From Apostichopus japonicus (lineage: Eukaryota; Echinodermata; Holothuroidea; Aspidochirotida; Stichopodidae): a DNA stretch of 64,000 nt. Every line of letters begins with the position of its first letter. Positions within the stretch are counted from its first letter, which is position 1. Under the pieces are notes generated by a model. It saw only the letters and a program-made list of their open reading frames with translations, searched no databases and was not told the origin of the DNA. Positions 49,800-63,870 of the stretch are shown here, in pieces. The translations under genes and the position numbers were made by a program. The stretch is taken from NCBI RefSeq assembly GCF_037975245.1, contig NC_092580.1:3074501-3138500 (forward strand). The letters are read 5' to 3'.

Positions 49800-52700
49800 A
49801 AATTGTTCAACTGAAAGTTGGGGAGGAAAGGGTGGGGGTGGGCTGGGTTGTATTATGCATTACAAAACACATTACAGAATGTTTCAATTGGCTTAAAAGG
49901 GTGTAGTAGACCTATTGCTTTAGTTACAAGGCCTTTCAAAGGGCAAAACGATTTTTGAGAAATATCTACCTTTCATATCGACTGCAATATCATCCTGTCT
50001 TGTCAAAACAATTGTGTTGGCAAACTAGTCTGTCAGATTATTCATAACATCCTGTTATATGTATGTGTGGGTATGTTAAGCAAGGTCAACTTCCAGTTCC
50101 ATTTGTAAGGACCAGACAAGTTCTCAAATCGCTCTCTGTTTTTTCTTCTACACACTAGAAATGAGAGAGAGACAGACAGACAAGAAATAAACACGGAAAG
50201 AAAAGGAATTTCAGGAATGCCTGTTTATTTTTCCACCTCTTGCGGATCACGATATTACCCCCCCCCCCCCCCGCCCCACCATTTTTGATTGAAAATTAAT
50301 ACCGAGTTTAGAAAGGTTAGGGTAACAGTAAAGTTTGTCCGAAAACTATCAATATTGAAAAAGAGAAGACCCTGTCACTCCCCTGCCTGGAATAAAGAGT
50401 CGATCCAAAGTCTACTCTTCCAACCAACCAAACACTTCACAAAACAGAACCTCTTATCTGGAAAAAAAAAGAAGAAACTTCAGATCGACCTGGGTGATCT
50501 TGCCGTACAAATACAACGTCACGATTAATACCATGGCAATTTCTTTACAGCGTTTCTGACCGTCATCATTCACTTTCCTATAACCATTTATAAGTTTTGT
50601 TATATCAATATTCAAATTTGGTTACATAACACTAATTAACTACCATACAGGATATACATTCAACTTTTTATCTCAATTTTTAACTTTTTGTGAACTTTGT
50701 ATCATTTTACAGCCTTGCAGTTATACCTCGCTTCACCTTCCCAAATTTTTTGTATCCATTCTTTTTTTTTATATTTCTGTGCAAAGAATCTATTTTTCCA
50801 AAATTGTAGTTGGGCTAACTACATGCATGAACTATACAATCTGTGGGGTATCGGTTCCCATGGTGACTGCAAACCCCCCCCCCCCCACTTTAAACACGAA
50901 TGCTCACATGACAACAACATGGAAAATCAGGCATAGGAATCATGCTAATTTTGATATATGACAAAATTATTCATTGTGCTATTAGTTTGTAATGCACATC
51001 AGTTGATCCAAACTTTTCTATAAATACTGCCTATTTCTTTTCGTAATATTTCCCTTCAACCTCTGCTATTGTTACAAATCTCTTAATAAGGCACCACCCC
51101 GACATACACACAATGGCTGCAGAATGAGTCATTGCAACCACATCACCATGGTAACCTCAAAAATAGGCAAAATACCAAGGAAGTTGTTGAATGAACCCGC
51201 CCAGAGGTACACGGGGATACACTTCCTCGTGGTCTGAAGATAGCTATTCCCTTATTATCCAATCACAGCATGCATAACTACAGGTTTGTTCACACCTCCC
51301 CATGCTGGCTTTTGAAACTTGTGAAATGCATTTGAAGTTTACAGGCAAATATTATTCTGCATCATCATCATAGCTACACCTTTCATAAATCAAGAGCAAG
51401 ACTAGATACAAATAACGAGTCAACAGCGGGCTAACAGACTTCATACTTTAACAACCTGTCGCCGTATTTCACTGCTTTTTCTGTGTAAAAACTTTAAAAA
51501 AACGAACACAGTTTAATATTTCTATATAAATAACATAGACGAAACAACATTGAAGAACTATCTTAGTAATGTCAATAATTGAGGATACAAGTCGTAATGA
51601 AATACTTTAAACATGAATACATGCATCCAAGACGTAACCTAATAACACAAGGAATGAGTAATATATTCATTATTTCTACATGTCTAGCCATTTAATTATT
51701 ATGAATTAAGAAAAAAACAGAAAAGATTGGTTTTAAGCTTGGCTTTGTTGTACAAATGAAGATTACATCTCATATCCAAGGGAATATAGGAAAAAATTTC
51801 AACATGCAGTCATATTTGAAAAACAAAATACCCTTTGAAATGTTTGTTTCCTTCTTTCTTTCATTACAAAATACCAGGTTTCACAAAGCCCATTCATTCT
51901 TCATCCATTCAACAAGGTTAATTGTTTTATTCATGCTCCACTACACTACTAAACAAACCACATTCCATACAGATCGGCCTCTGTTGACCAGATGCTGTTA
52001 CTGAAATATTCCCCATATTCTTTCTTTTGTTAAACCTGTGAAAATAAAGAAAAGACCTATATGATAATTACGTTATTTTTGTTTTGTTTTCGATACTATT
52101 AAAATTGCACTTACTAGGGTACTCCTACAACTAAGTTTTAAGGTCTGAATCCAAAGCCAATAGAAAAAAAAAGAGAAAGGAAAAAAAGCTATCCTTCAAT
52201 TATGGAAACAAAATGATTCAAAGTTTTCCTTATTGACATTAGAGAAAAGCAGAGTCTGCTCGTTTACTATGTATAACATCTTTGGCAAAACATATAAAGC
52301 AATCCCAGATCAATTCCTATCTCCATGGATCGTACATGGCGTACTAGAAATTGGATATGGCTAAAACTCCTGGCAAAAAATGCTTGTGCAAGTTTTCTTT
52401 AGTGATTTTAGAGAATAAGCCAAAAAAAAAAAAATACAAATGATAAATTAGCTAGGGGATTGTTTCTATTCTTATTTCCGTGTGATGCTCCTGATAACAG
52501 CACATAAACAGAGCCACGTGAATAAATATTAGCTTCATTGGTTACTGGAACTTTGCACTGCTGCATGTCGAGAAATAATTCTGAACATGCCTCTCTCGGC
52601 CTGTGAAGAGAGTTTTGTTACAACATAATGCTAGTCTGATAGTCCTTGATCCACAGGAAAATACAGAAATATTTTGGCAAAGCGATTTTCAATGTCTACT

Positions 52701-53330
52701 TTCACGAAAGCAGTTCTAATGTGGTTAAAAAACTCTTGACTGGATTTTGTCAAAAAGTGACGTTTGTGCTCCAATGTAATAAGATTACGAACGAGTGGCT
52801 TTCTCACGATCGTGAAGGCAAGTTTGTACATGTCAAATAGCTGTAGTTATCATGATTTCTATCACTGTGACCTGGCCTCGAAACAGAAACAAAAGACAAA
52901 CTTTTTCTTCACAACAATGCAAACATTTAGATAGGTTTAAAAAAAAAATACAAATGAGAATAACATTTCAGGGAAATACACAAACCGAACCGACACATGG
53001 TCCGGTTACGGAAACCCGGGCATGCAAGAAGGAAGGGGCCTTTATGTGTGCCATTCTCATACATATCTACACAAAATAGTAACCGAGGAAAGTGATACGA
53101 CTCCAAGCTTAAAATCTGTTCAGACAAATACATGATATTATGCACTATACAAAAAAAGTTACATTATGCGACTGGAGTAAATAGACCGTGTACAATCTGC
53201 GATCCTGTAAGCCTAAAATTTAAGTGAAATGTAAGGGGAAGAAATAATAAAGAGAGGGAGAAAACTTTCCCCTGGAACATAATGCTGATCCAGTCTAGAG
53301 TTAATTTCACTATTTAACAACAACCTAATA
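49800..53330. other. non-coding region downstream of adducin
   Basis: No convincing exons. It contains poly-C runs (50261-50272, 50875-50886) and AT-rich sequence. Part is probably the adducin 3' UTR (minus strand) but I cannot place the polyadenylation site. Confidence 0.4.
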
Positions 53331-53502
53331 AACTTATATAATGGAAGCCAAAAAAAAAAAAATCTGGCCCAAAAAAATCTGGACATTATTATACCGTTGA
53401 CCACTGTCCTGACTACTTCCTGTCGCCGTGGACAATTGAGAGAAGCTTCTCGCATCACAGAGTAGGCATATACTTGACTTAAATGAAGCTGTTGTAATGC
53501 AT

Positions 53503-53680
53503 CTACAAACATAGTACTTGCAAAGTGAGAAAAAAATTCTTCTTCTTGGTCGGGGAGAGAGACAGGTCCTTCGAGGGGGAACCTTCCACGCTCTGACTGC
53601 CCTCGGGGTGGAGGAGGGTGCCCTGTCATCGTTGCCATTCACGATACTGACTGTGGTCGTTTCTACCAACCCCGGTTGAT
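53503..53680 (-). CDS. ADD: adducin last exon with apparent frameshift
   Basis: After acceptor ACTATTTCAG the phase-consistent frame reads DQPGLVETTTVSIVNGNDD. The MARCKS-like terminus (EGSPSKDLSLSPTKKK, stop TAG at 53505-53503) lies in another frame, entered near a CCCCGAGGG run. One missing base there would explain it. A sequencing or assembly indel, a polymorphism or a real frame change are all possible. Confidence 0.6.
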
Positions 53681-56600
53681 CTGAAATAGTTGTGAAGAGA
53701 GAGAGAGAGGATGGAAAACTGCGATCGTACAAGAAAGAGACATTGATGAGATCATAATTAAATTCTACCATGACTGTATCAAACCCAACAGAAACGCACC
53801 TATTTATGCATGTGATGTATTGAGTGGGCCATAGTATGGTCTCTCGTGGCTTTGGAACTTAGATACATACACACACACACACATACATACTATAGTTAAC
53901 TTATTTTAAGTTTCAAGAGGGTTGTGCTGGGTTAAGAGAGAGGAAGCTGGAGAATACAGGACTAAAATGAATTGTAAGATCACAATCCACAGCTAGGTTA
54001 TGTAGCCGCGTCTTGAAAAGGAGGAATGACAACGACCTTCCATCTCTCTCTCTCTCCACCAGCCGTAAGTGGTAAGCTCTAGCAGACTATTACCTCCAAG
54101 AATGGTCACAGTCTTGGTTGTAATTTTCTGTGATCTGATCTTCTCTCCATCCTCTCTCCTCCTTGGTTTCTTTAATTTCAGTCTCCTCGGCTTGCACGAT
54201 CAGCTCAATCTGCTTCACATCTTAAAGAGGACATCTTCACATCTGGAAGAGGAGAGAAAAGTAGATCTATGAGTGAGAGATGATGATGATGATGTAATCC
54301 ATTGTCTGAGAGTGGGTCAACACCACCCTCCAGAGGTGTGATGCCAGACCATTCTATTTCAGCCTACAAACAGGGTATAAGCTAGGGTGATGGTGTAAGT
54401 AGGTAAGCAGTGGTGGTGGGGGGGGGGTTGGGATGATAGCCGAGTTTAACAGAATTGGAGTGGGAGGGTAGGAGCAGGATTTTAATGTGGTGGGATGGGG
54501 AGGGGGGTAGCATGATTTAAGACAGAAATGGAACTGCTGAGGAGAGATTCAAATCTGTGTTGCGGAGGAGGAAACGTACAGAGATGGGTTTTCTCACTCT
54601 CCTTGAAGAGTGAAACAGACAGACTTATACTGATAACATCTAAAGTAAGGTGTAAATCTGTCTTTCATGGCAGTTCCCTTTCTTTGGTAGGGGTAGGGAA
54701 AGAGAAGGGGGGACAAGAACTGAAGGTCATAGACCCAAGCCGTGTCAGTGAGCCCTCATATGAGACCAATATGCCCACCCCCTGGACCCCCCACCCCACC
54801 CACCAAAAAAAAAAACCTGGATAAAACAATTGAAAAAATATCTACAGGACTTGTAAAATGAGATGAACAAACCTTGACCAGTTTTGTCTGCAATTTCTTT
54901 CTTGTAATCAAGGATTTCTCTCTCTGGCATCGACTTGAATGGATTGGGAGCGTAGGCCGTGTACAGTACAGCCTCTTCTTGGTACTCCCTCTGGATAATT
55001 CCGTTAGACTTGGCATAGACTTGAGCGTTTTGGTCGATTGGCTGAGGAGGGCAAAATCAGGGAAGATGAGGTGTGAGCTGTTAATTCATATATATAAAAA
55101 CCTCTGTTGTGTTTCTCTTGTCCCTCTTTTGACCAAGACAAGAATCAGCAGAGGATGAAACCATTCATCACATTTGTCAGTTTAATTTTCTCCATGTGTA
55201 ATATAATATAATTCCAACTTCTGTGTTATATGTGTTTAATATAAAATTAACTCATACTTCTTCCATTTGTAATATATATATAAAGGCGGCCATCAAGGCA
55301 TGAAAATATGACACCAAATATTGCAGAATGACTGTCAAATATACATCCCTCCCTCAAGATGGAAAGCAGAAATGTAATAGTGTTTGTTTTGATATAATGT
55401 ACATGCAGAGGTTCATCAAAATAATATTTATATAGATAAATGCATTATAGGTTTAATAATTCCTATCAACTTTACATTTGCATATATGTTCAAGCTTCAC
55501 TGAGATGATCGCAAAGAGCAATAAAAAGTAAGACTTGTAACTCTTGACAGGAGGAACTCTAAACAGGTAAATTTGTCAACAACAGGTTGGAAGAAAGACT
55601 GGACCCAGTGACAAAAGGTTGTAACGGTTTGACCGTCACAAACGCCCATTACGATAATTACGACCAATTTTAACTAAAGGCAACTGTACTGCTATCACTT
55701 TGTTTCATAGTCTCCTTTTAAATTTCTTGTTTGTTAACTCTTCTCTCAACAGTTCAAAGACGCTTTTCTCATTTAATAACAATGGCTTTTAAGAGTCCAA
55801 GGAAGTAGAGGAAAAGAATGCCACAAAATGTGATAACTTAACATGGTCCTGGAGTGATGCTGATTGGTCAAATCATACAGAAGATGAGAGCATTGTACAT
55901 TAAGCAGGACATGCAGAACAACACTGACCACAAAACTTGATATGGCGTGACATCTCCCTCATTTCAGCCCCCTCTGATGGCCAACGATCTCCCATCCTCC
56001 ACCCCATCCCAACCAAAGTGAAAACTTCAATGTGAAGGGGAAATATTACCAGAATTTGTCCCCCAAAAATGTTATTATTCAAAAAATTGAAATTTTATTC
56101 AAATTATATAACATTATAACAAATATTTGGAATAATAACTTTGAAAATATAAAGTAAACGTGAGTGCAAGCATGCCAAAAAAAAAATGAAGAAAAAAAAA
56201 AGGAATACATGAAAACCTAAAATGTGAGAAGGCACAGGCAAAGCAGTTAATGTGTAGATAAACATTAAAGGAGGAAGGATACAGAACTAAATCCAAAAAG
56301 AAACCTTAATAGAGAAATGAACAAAAGCACTCTAAGTATTGAGATTTGGGCTGCTTGAATGAAGTGCTTGAATGCAGGAAATTTTTATTGACAATGCACA
56401 TTTATTGGTTTGTTTTTAACTCCTTCTATTCTGCTTAAATAGGCCGCACAACGTACGTAAAGGCATTATTGTTTTTATAACCATTTCCACAGCTGTTTGT
56501 CTGGACTGGAAAGTGATAACGAAAAAACAGTCAAACCGTTTTTTTTTTTTGGAGGGACAAATTAATTTCAAGAGTAATATTTCTTGATTCTTTGACTGCT

Positions 56601-59600
56601 AAAAAGTGTTAAAGATCCGCCACGGCTGGATTGTATGCGTTCAACTTGCCAAGATAACTTCCTCCACAGGTTTGGTTAAATTACTGTTAATCAATCAATT
56701 CAGTTGCCCTGAATTCTTCTGAAAGCCTTTGATTTTAATTACAGAATTTCAATATCAGGAAGACAGGCTGTTTTCTCTTTTGGTCTTCATTTGTGCACTT
56801 GTAACCTCATTTGTGCATTGAAGTCACTCAGACAGACTTGACAAACTTGATGTTGCATAGCAACTAACAGCGCTCTCAGAAGACACTGTGAGTTTCTGTG
56901 TGAAACTGTGACTACAAATTTGACCATACCCTGTCTAGTCCCACGAAAACTGTTAAGTAAGCAGGCACCTGGATAACTGTTAGACAATGTTTGGTGTCAT
57001 ACAGTATTACTATCAAATGAATGTTTTCTTGTTTTTGTGTCTTTATCATCTCTCTGTCATTCAATTCACAGGGGTTTGAACTTTTGAACCATCATGATAC
57101 ACCCACAATAACATATTGCCAGCGAAAATAAATCTTCCGATGGCACTGTGAAGAGAATGCAAAAAATAGTGTTAAAAAAATGATTGCAATGTTTAGGAAA
57201 AATGAAAGATATAAGAAAAACTTCCTAGTGTTTATGTAGTTTACACGACTGAAATTTCTGTGCCATGCAATAATTAACAGAACTGCATCTGATGTGTCTT
57301 AACTTCCAGATTGGGTTTGCTTCTCTTTGGAGTTGTACATCCAATTTTTCAATGTTCAGACCAGAAGCAACTTAATTGGAAAATCATAGCCTTTTTTTCC
57401 CTTCAATTTTCCCTTCAAAATGATCAGCATTTCCTTGTTCTTTGGTTTTAATTTCACATCAATCTTGATGCAGTTGAAATTTCTTGATGTAGGTGAAGAT
57501 TTTATTTGTCTGTCTTTGCTTTTTCAAAATTTTGTTGTAAACTGATTGGTTAATGTTTTAATATAAATATTGAAGACTTAAAAAAGAAATTATCCTGCAT
57601 TTAAAATTGTCTGATCACCGGTTTGAACATCTGAGCACCACACTAGCATTGTTAAGCATTGTTTTGCTGTTAGCGTGTAAAGGAAAAGCATTTTGCAGCA
57701 TGTGGGTTGTGTTTTTGTCTTTTTAGCTTTGGTATACATTTTTTCATAGGCCAAAGACATTGACTACTGGCAGTCAAACCTGCAATCAGTACAGTGCCTA
57801 GTAGCAATTCACTACTTGTTTTTAACCTGTATCTGGTCAAGTAGCTACTGGATAAAACCCTGAAAACACTTTAATGAGTTTTACTTAGCACCGTCGCAAT
57901 GGGTGCAATTAGCCCATAAATATATGATGCTTGGCATTGCAAAACATGAACGGTACAGACATTGAGACTTTCATATTTAGAGAGGACAGAAAAAAACAAA
58001 CAAGCAGAGACTTAAAGTAGACTCCAGATGTCGAATGGAGAATCGGTTGAGAGAGCATTTCAGAGACGAAGACTGAATTGAAAGCTAAAAGATCAATCAA
58101 TTTTGTGAATTAGCATTTAACCTACTACACTTTACATTCAATTCCAATTACCACCCAGGTGAACGCAATATCATGCAATATTTCTGTACGAAACCCTTGG
58201 TGTATTTCTCCCCCTCCAACCCACGCCCAAAGAGGTGCAACTTCACATGGCTAATTAGCCTGATCACCTCTGTCCCTTCTGCTATATGAAAAGTAAAGTA
58301 AGACATCTTGATCCTCTCTTACATTTGATCTTTCTGTGGTTTTAAGAATTTTGCTTTTTTTTAAATATTCAGTGGCATTTAACCCCACCCCCCCCCCCCC
58401 ACTTCCCCACACCCATCACCCTCCACCACCAAGAAAAATGAAAATAGATGAAGTAAACAGGGTGAAAGAGAACTTCAGTTTCTACTGATGTTTGTTCTAA
58501 TAATGTCCTCATATATAATACGCAAACCTCAAGTCTGCAATATAAATCCACCGTGACAAAATGATGATATTTCGGTTGCTTTTATTCCCAAGATGTGCTT
58601 TTGTTTTGCTTTTGTTATTAAATTTATTTCCTATACCTGTTGGCCTGGTTCCATACCATCACATGAATCTGACAGCGGCGCATCCTGGATGACCGAGTGG
58701 GGAAAGAAAAACAAAACTTGCAACAACATCAACGACAACGACAGAGTAAATACAGACTTGTGACACGTGACAAGTTGTGACAACGTCACAGCAAAATCAC
58801 ATCATTGTAGCATTTCTTTGCGCAACAGCAACAACAAAAAAATGCCCAAAAAGATTTATGAATTAAGAAAGAAAACAGTTTCTCCTTTCTCCCTTCTTTT
58901 TGGTCAAGGCAACATCGCAGTTTGGAGAGAAAGTCAAACAATTTTGGGGGATCTAGTTTAAGGAGATTGAAGAAAGACAGGGTTTAAAGGTGACATGCAC
59001 TTCTGTAATTTGACTAAAAGTGGAGCTATATTCCAAGCAGGCAATTTAGATTAAAGGAGCACTTTTGCCCCAATTTTTTTTTTTAACTGTTTGTTAGCCA
59101 AACACTAAAGCTAGAAACAGTAAAAACATGGTAAAGACAGTTAACACTAACAGCTAATATGGACATAGTCGGAGGTTAAAGCTTCCTCTTTGTGTAATTT
59201 CCATCATTTAAACATCGATTATGTTCATATTTGATATATTATACATGGTTTGGTTTTGAATTGAGATGTTTCAAGCTGAATGCTACTTTAACTGAACAAT
59301 AAACATACAGTCTGGCAGGATCAGAACCGATGTTTTCAGGAAATCTGGCAAATCTAAAATAATATTCTTTGAGAATCTCCTGGGTATTTATTCTCTAAAC
59401 TCTTCTTGTGTTTTTTTTTTCTTTCTGATGTTCAGCAAAGATACACACATTACCGTAAAAACATTGTTTCATGCAAAATGAGGGTGAAAGTGAAGCTTAC
59501 CAAAACAATATCACTTCAAAAATAATTTCAAAACAATACACTCAATTGAAAAGAAAACAAAAGCTGCAGGCAAGTCTTTCAAACATGTGAGTTAAGTCAA

Positions 59601-62188
59601 ACCAATACAAAAACAACTGCAATTTGGGGGGTAGGGATAGGTGGGGGGGTAAAGGTTGGGTAGAACAGCACTGATCAAACCGAGTTCACCAACAAAAATA
59701 AAGCAAAGCATTGATTTATGGAAACTCACATAAAAGGTGACATATTTTCTACACTCAAACCCAATCACTTTGTGTAATCATCAATGAAGAATATCAAAAC
59801 AAGCCATAACTGGAAGATATTTGTTTCCGAGTAAGCTGACTTGAGTAAGTTAAGATTGATCAATTAATTCGATCTTATCAATGGAAGTTTGTTCAACCTA
59901 TTGATTTTAACATGAAGTGCAACTCCAGTGGCATGTCCAAGTACTAGCTTCAGTGTCAATTTACCCACACATTTTACTGGGTGGAGTGGGTTGGGTGGGA
60001 GTAGGGGAAGTGGCTAATTTCTCAACTTTTCCCCTTAGGAACATTCACTAATATTACCTACATAGAACCTAACGGCAGGGATGTCAAGACCATTCTTAAA
60101 TTTCACCACACTTTAATAACTACACATGAATGGTATCTTTATGACTATCACACCAGGCACATTGATAAAACAAAATTGCCCCCCCCCCCCTTTTATTTTC
60201 TCTCTTTTATTTACTTAGTGCTTGTTTTGGATTAATGATGAAGATTTTTTTTAAATCTCTAAGCAAGGATACTTAAGTTTTTGGCATTGGTAGGTGCAGT
60301 CAAGATAATGCTTAATCAAATAACATAAAAGAAATTGTTGGGATTGGGGGATAGACCAGCCAAGCTATTACCTAACTAACTGAGGGGTGTTAAAACACAA
60401 CAGGTAGCGAGGGCGCTTTATTCCGTCCTTGTCTACAGTAGCACCCGTACAACTGCTGTGTAACCCTACACCAACTTATTACAGTCTTCTCCATGAAACA
60501 AAAAACCTTATCAGCTGACATACTACCGAACCTAGTAGGTATACTTTATACTGGTACACAAATCATAAACAATCTATAAACAGAAATAGATGGGTGGCTC
60601 TGCTCTTCTTAATCTAAAACAAGAGATGCCATAGTTTAGAAATGTAAGCTTTGGTACCTTTAAGAATGTGGACTTAAACAATAAATGCAGAGTGGGTGGG
60701 GGGTTGGGAGAAGAATGGAAGGTGGAGGGGGCCAGAGACAAGGAAAATTCCAACGCACCTGTGTCCTGGGAGCATCTCCGTAAGTTATACCTGCCAGAAC
60801 TTCGTTATACCTTCGTTATACCTGCGAGATGGGTCAAGGGTGCGTCTTATCCCCAAAACGCTCTTGCCTTTAGAACCTGAAATTCAAAGAGTAGACAACT
60901 TCCTCGTTGGTAACATTATAACACTTTTATTCACAGTCTCTCTGCCATTAAGGATGAGGCATTAAAATTCATGCCTTTTGCCACCGCGGTCCTGGCACCA
61001 GCTGCAAGGAGCGTGCGGCATGAGAGCTAAATGCCTTGTTCTGTTGGATGTTGGATGTTGCCTTGTTCTGTGTTACCTCATCAATTATTCATTTCTGGCT
61101 AATATGATTACTGAAACTTCACAGGCAGACACTCTTTGGGACATCTATCAAAGATGTCAGAATGACAGAACACATAACAAAGCACTAAGAAGACACATGA
61201 CATAACACTAAGAGGACATTAAATAGTGGTACTAAGGAGGAGAGATTTAAGAATGAAAACTTAAGTGTTTAAAGTTCTCACAGCAAATTGTTGAGGCTTG
61301 CTAAGGGTCTACTGTGTGTAAAATGATACTGGGTGGGAAGGGGTTGGGGGCGGGATGGTATGGAAATATACACCCACCCCGCTTCAACCTGACATAAAAA
61401 TACAAAAGTAGTAAATAGCATAACTTAAAATACTTTCTTGGGAGAACCCTCCCTTCATGTGAAAAACGCTCCCTACAAGGGGAAAACACTACCTAAGTGG
61501 GGAGTCCGCTTCAAAGAATCACCACTCTTGGGGTCCTTGTTACCTACCCACTGTGAAATGTAACAAGAGAGAAGAGTTGTGGATGACGCATAATCACACT
61601 GTCCAGAATGGTGACAATCCCGCTTCCCCCTCACCCCCCCCCCAAACCCTTCTATCCCTGTTCTCCCTGTGAAAAGATCAAACATTTGCTAAATAAATAG
61701 CAAACAAACAAAGGATGACTAACTTCTGATAATTCCATCTGTAGGACATTTTAGATTTTTTAGTTTGTGCTAAAATCAAAACATTTTCATCACGTTGGCA
61801 AGTGCCTCTTCGATGTCTTGAATTGTTAAAATCGCCATATTGCCCAAAATTAAGGATTGCGTCGGGAGATTCTGTCAAAGGGATGATGTACCACCAATTA
61901 CATGTCACTACTACTCACGTGTATCTTCCTCTTGTAGCCCTTGTCTTCCCTTTCCTCTTTCTCTCCCTAGTCAGCGTACACACCTTGGAGTATGTGTTTG
62001 GTGTGTTCAGCCATTTCGTCTTCTCGCCGGCCTGCCTCCTGTTCAACATCTTGATCGGTGACTTGTATTTGCTCTTCTCAAATTCGTTGTCGTAGATGTA
62101 GGTGAAGTTGGTGGAGGCGGCTGGGCACGCAACATCGCTCTTGGGCTTCAGTTCGTGTCTCACAAACGGCTGGTGGTACACTGTAACC
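53503..62188 (-). CDS. ADD: adducin (ADD/hts) gene, 3' portion
   Basis: Adducin is a membrane-skeleton protein that caps actin filaments and recruits spectrin at the cell cortex. Recognisable exons are 62188-61984 (YHQPFVRHELKPKSDV and EKTKWLNTPNTYSKV, matching the end of the core domain/neck), 55041-54873 (NGIIQREYQEEAVLY and APNPFKSMPEREILDYKKEI, matching the conserved tail start), probably 58684-58637 and 54242-54094, and the last exon 53680-53503 with a MARCKS-like end (EGSPSKDLSLSPTKKK). The segment between YSKV and NGIIQ that normally holds the FVPxxTNP and AGPQSQ motifs was not found, so exons are missing from my model. Head-domain exons should lie beyond the window. The last two exons show frame breaks. 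Confidence 0.82.
54094..54242 (-). CDS. ADD: adducin candidate exon (charged tail segment)
   Basis: Acceptor choices are CTCTTCCAG (54242) or TCTTTAAG (54220); donor GGAG|GTAATA. The first half is open as KQIELIVQAEETEIKETKEE and the second half, in another frame, as SQKITTKTVTILG. The second frame joins correctly to the last exon. The switch occurs in a GGAGGAGAGAGGATGGAGAG tract. Confidence 0.45.
54873..55041 (-). CDS. ADD: adducin exon (tail domain start)
   Basis: Acceptor TTTGCCCTCCTCAG, donor TCAAG|GTTTGT. It contains NGIIQREYQ, then APNPF and the helix EREILDYKKEIADK, matching the conserved NPF...EL-EYK-E element of all adducins. Confidence 0.85.
58637..58684 (-). CDS. ADD: adducin candidate small exon
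   Basis: A 48-bp phase-0 segment with acceptor GGTCATCCAG and donor CAACAG|GTATAG, reading DAPLSDSCDGMEPGQQ. It lies between the two secure adducin exons. Possibly alternatively spliced; support is splice sites only. Confidence 0.35.
61984..62188 (-). CDS. ADD: adducin exon (end of core / neck)
   Basis: Acceptor TTTGTGACAG at the right end, donor TCCAAG|GTGTGT at the left. The frame gives YHQPFVRHELKPKSDV...EKTKWLNTPNTYSKV, which aligns with the Drosophila hts and vertebrate adducin segment containing PxxR, the basic KPK-x-DV and the (K/R)WLN motif. Confidence 0.85.
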
Positions 62189-62454
62189 CTGTCACAAATT
62201 AAGAAAGTTCCTGCGATCGAATATTTGTGCTGGGTGCAGATCTATGTCACTCTTACATCAGCAACACAACATTCTTCCATCTTTGTCTTCTTTGCTGTTT
62301 TACTTATGAAATGATTACATATCAAGTCTTCCACAAGTATCTCTTTGAAAATCTCACACATTCGCTGTCTTTAGAACTGTACAGTGTGTGGATTCCTAAC
62401 ATAGTTAACGATCAGTTATCTGCAGTATTCTGTTTGTAAAGTGTTTGTGTAATG

Positions 62455-62765
62455 CGGCTGAGCAAGAGTCTTTCCAGTAACGCCGTTGGAAAAGGGAAGA
62501 TCACTGATGGAGTAAATAAAAACAATTAAAAGATGCCTTAAATAACTGTTGACGAGCTGATCAACATACTTATATTCTTAAATGCAATTTCCCCAGATTA
62601 GCGATAGTGTATACCTAACATGTCTTCATCCTTGGGTGCAAGAGCAATTATTTACTCTGTCATTGTGAATTTCCTTGGCAGGAAATTTAGAAAGAAAAAA
62701 AAAAGAGAGAGAATATAAAATTTCCCTCATGCAGTGGCATTGCTGGCACGACTCTTGCTCAGCCG
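62455..62765 (-). mobile_element. small TIR element (MITE-like), copy 2
   Basis: Ends CGGCTGAGCAAGAGTCT and AGACTCTTGCTCAGCCG-like are inverted repeats of about 30 bp (GGCTGAGCAAGAGTC-TnCCAGnAA). The interior shares AAGGGAAGATCnCTGATGG and TAAATAAAAA with the copy at 34230-34395, in opposite orientation. Confidence 0.7.
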
Positions 62766-62984
62766 TGTTTGTGTTACATTTGCGAAGAAAAAGTTAAGCT
62801 TACTGTCTAAAAGGTTAAGTTAACCTTCTAAAGTTCCAGTTCAAAAATGTTATGCCAAATATTGATGCTACTTTGTGACTTATGGAGTTTAAGACAATAA
62901 CATCTGGTAAAACTACGATTAGCAAACATGAAAAGGTCAGTGAAGGATAAATTGGCAAAACGATACACAATCTTGAAAACCTGA

Positions 62985-63650
62985 ATCAAGTCACCTAGTA
63001 ACCTCCAGTGTGGTGAGATTCAACAGTTTCAGCAGCCTATAATAAGGAGAACCCTTTAAGGAAGTTATCATTCTAGGAGCCCTCCTCTGGACCTTTTCGA
63101 GTACTTCCTTTTCCTTAGCAAAATATGGGTTCCAAGCCTGCATACTGCATATGAGGCCTAGCCAACTGCTTATAAAGCCTAACAACTATATGTCCTCTTT
63201 CAGAAAACTGAAGTTCCTCTTGATTATACCTTAAACCCTATAACCTCTTATAGCAGCTTCGAGACAATGTTTATAAGGTTGCAGAGATGAGTCATTGTAG
63301 ATTCCTAGGTCTCTTTCAACAAAGACCTCCTGTAACTCCTCACCATTAAGATTGTAGGTATACTTTTGGTTACTTCTACCAATATGCATCATCTTGCATT
63401 TATCAATATTATAAAGCATTTGCAATCCCTGAGACCCGAAAAACCCTTATCCAAATCCATTTGAAATTTCTCAATCTCTGAATTGCTTTTCAAAAGAGAC
63501 CTCATAAGAATTGGTGCCATCAGCATTCTTAGCTGTACACAGCATATCTCCATCAATGTCATTCATATAGCCTCTAGGCAACAAAACACAAGGGACCCAA
63601 ATAGAACCTTGTGGAACCCCACTAGTAATGTCCTGCCAATAACAACATTA
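62985..63650 (-). pseudogene. degenerate non-LTR retrotransposon (LINE) reverse transcriptase fragment
   Basis: On the minus strand, from 63640 down, the reverse transcriptase marker SGVPQGS is intact. The following catalytic FADD position reads NADG, then FNVDKCK-like YNIDKCKMMHIG, ERDLGIYND and finally EKVQRRAPRMITSLKG, TTLEVTR. This is the order found in the C-terminal half of jockey/CR1-type reverse transcriptases. Stops and frame changes make it inactive. The 5' part (endonuclease) is absent. Confidence 0.8.
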
Positions 63651-63830
63651 ACAATGCAAGCATGCATTGTTATGTTAACTTCTGCTACACCACATTCATG
63701 CGAGTCTGTTCATTCTTAATTATGGCTGCAGCCTAGGCCTAGTGTTAATATTCTGACTGCCATCGATTCTTTTACTAGTTGGGGCCTACGCAGTGTACGT
63801 TGTCGTCCTAGCCTATCGTTACAAGTTCAC
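63640..63830 (-). repeat. dispersed repeat block, copy 2 (inverted)
   Basis: Reverse complement resembles 33870-34060. It is separated from the TIR element by the LINE fragment, which is absent at the other locus. Confidence 0.6.
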
Positions 63831-63870
63831 TAGCTAATAATCAAATAGCACCTGCATTAATACTACTTAC

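Noticed and set aside
53865-53892. CA/TA repeat as a possible regulatory element
   Set aside because: A simple microsatellite with no further support.
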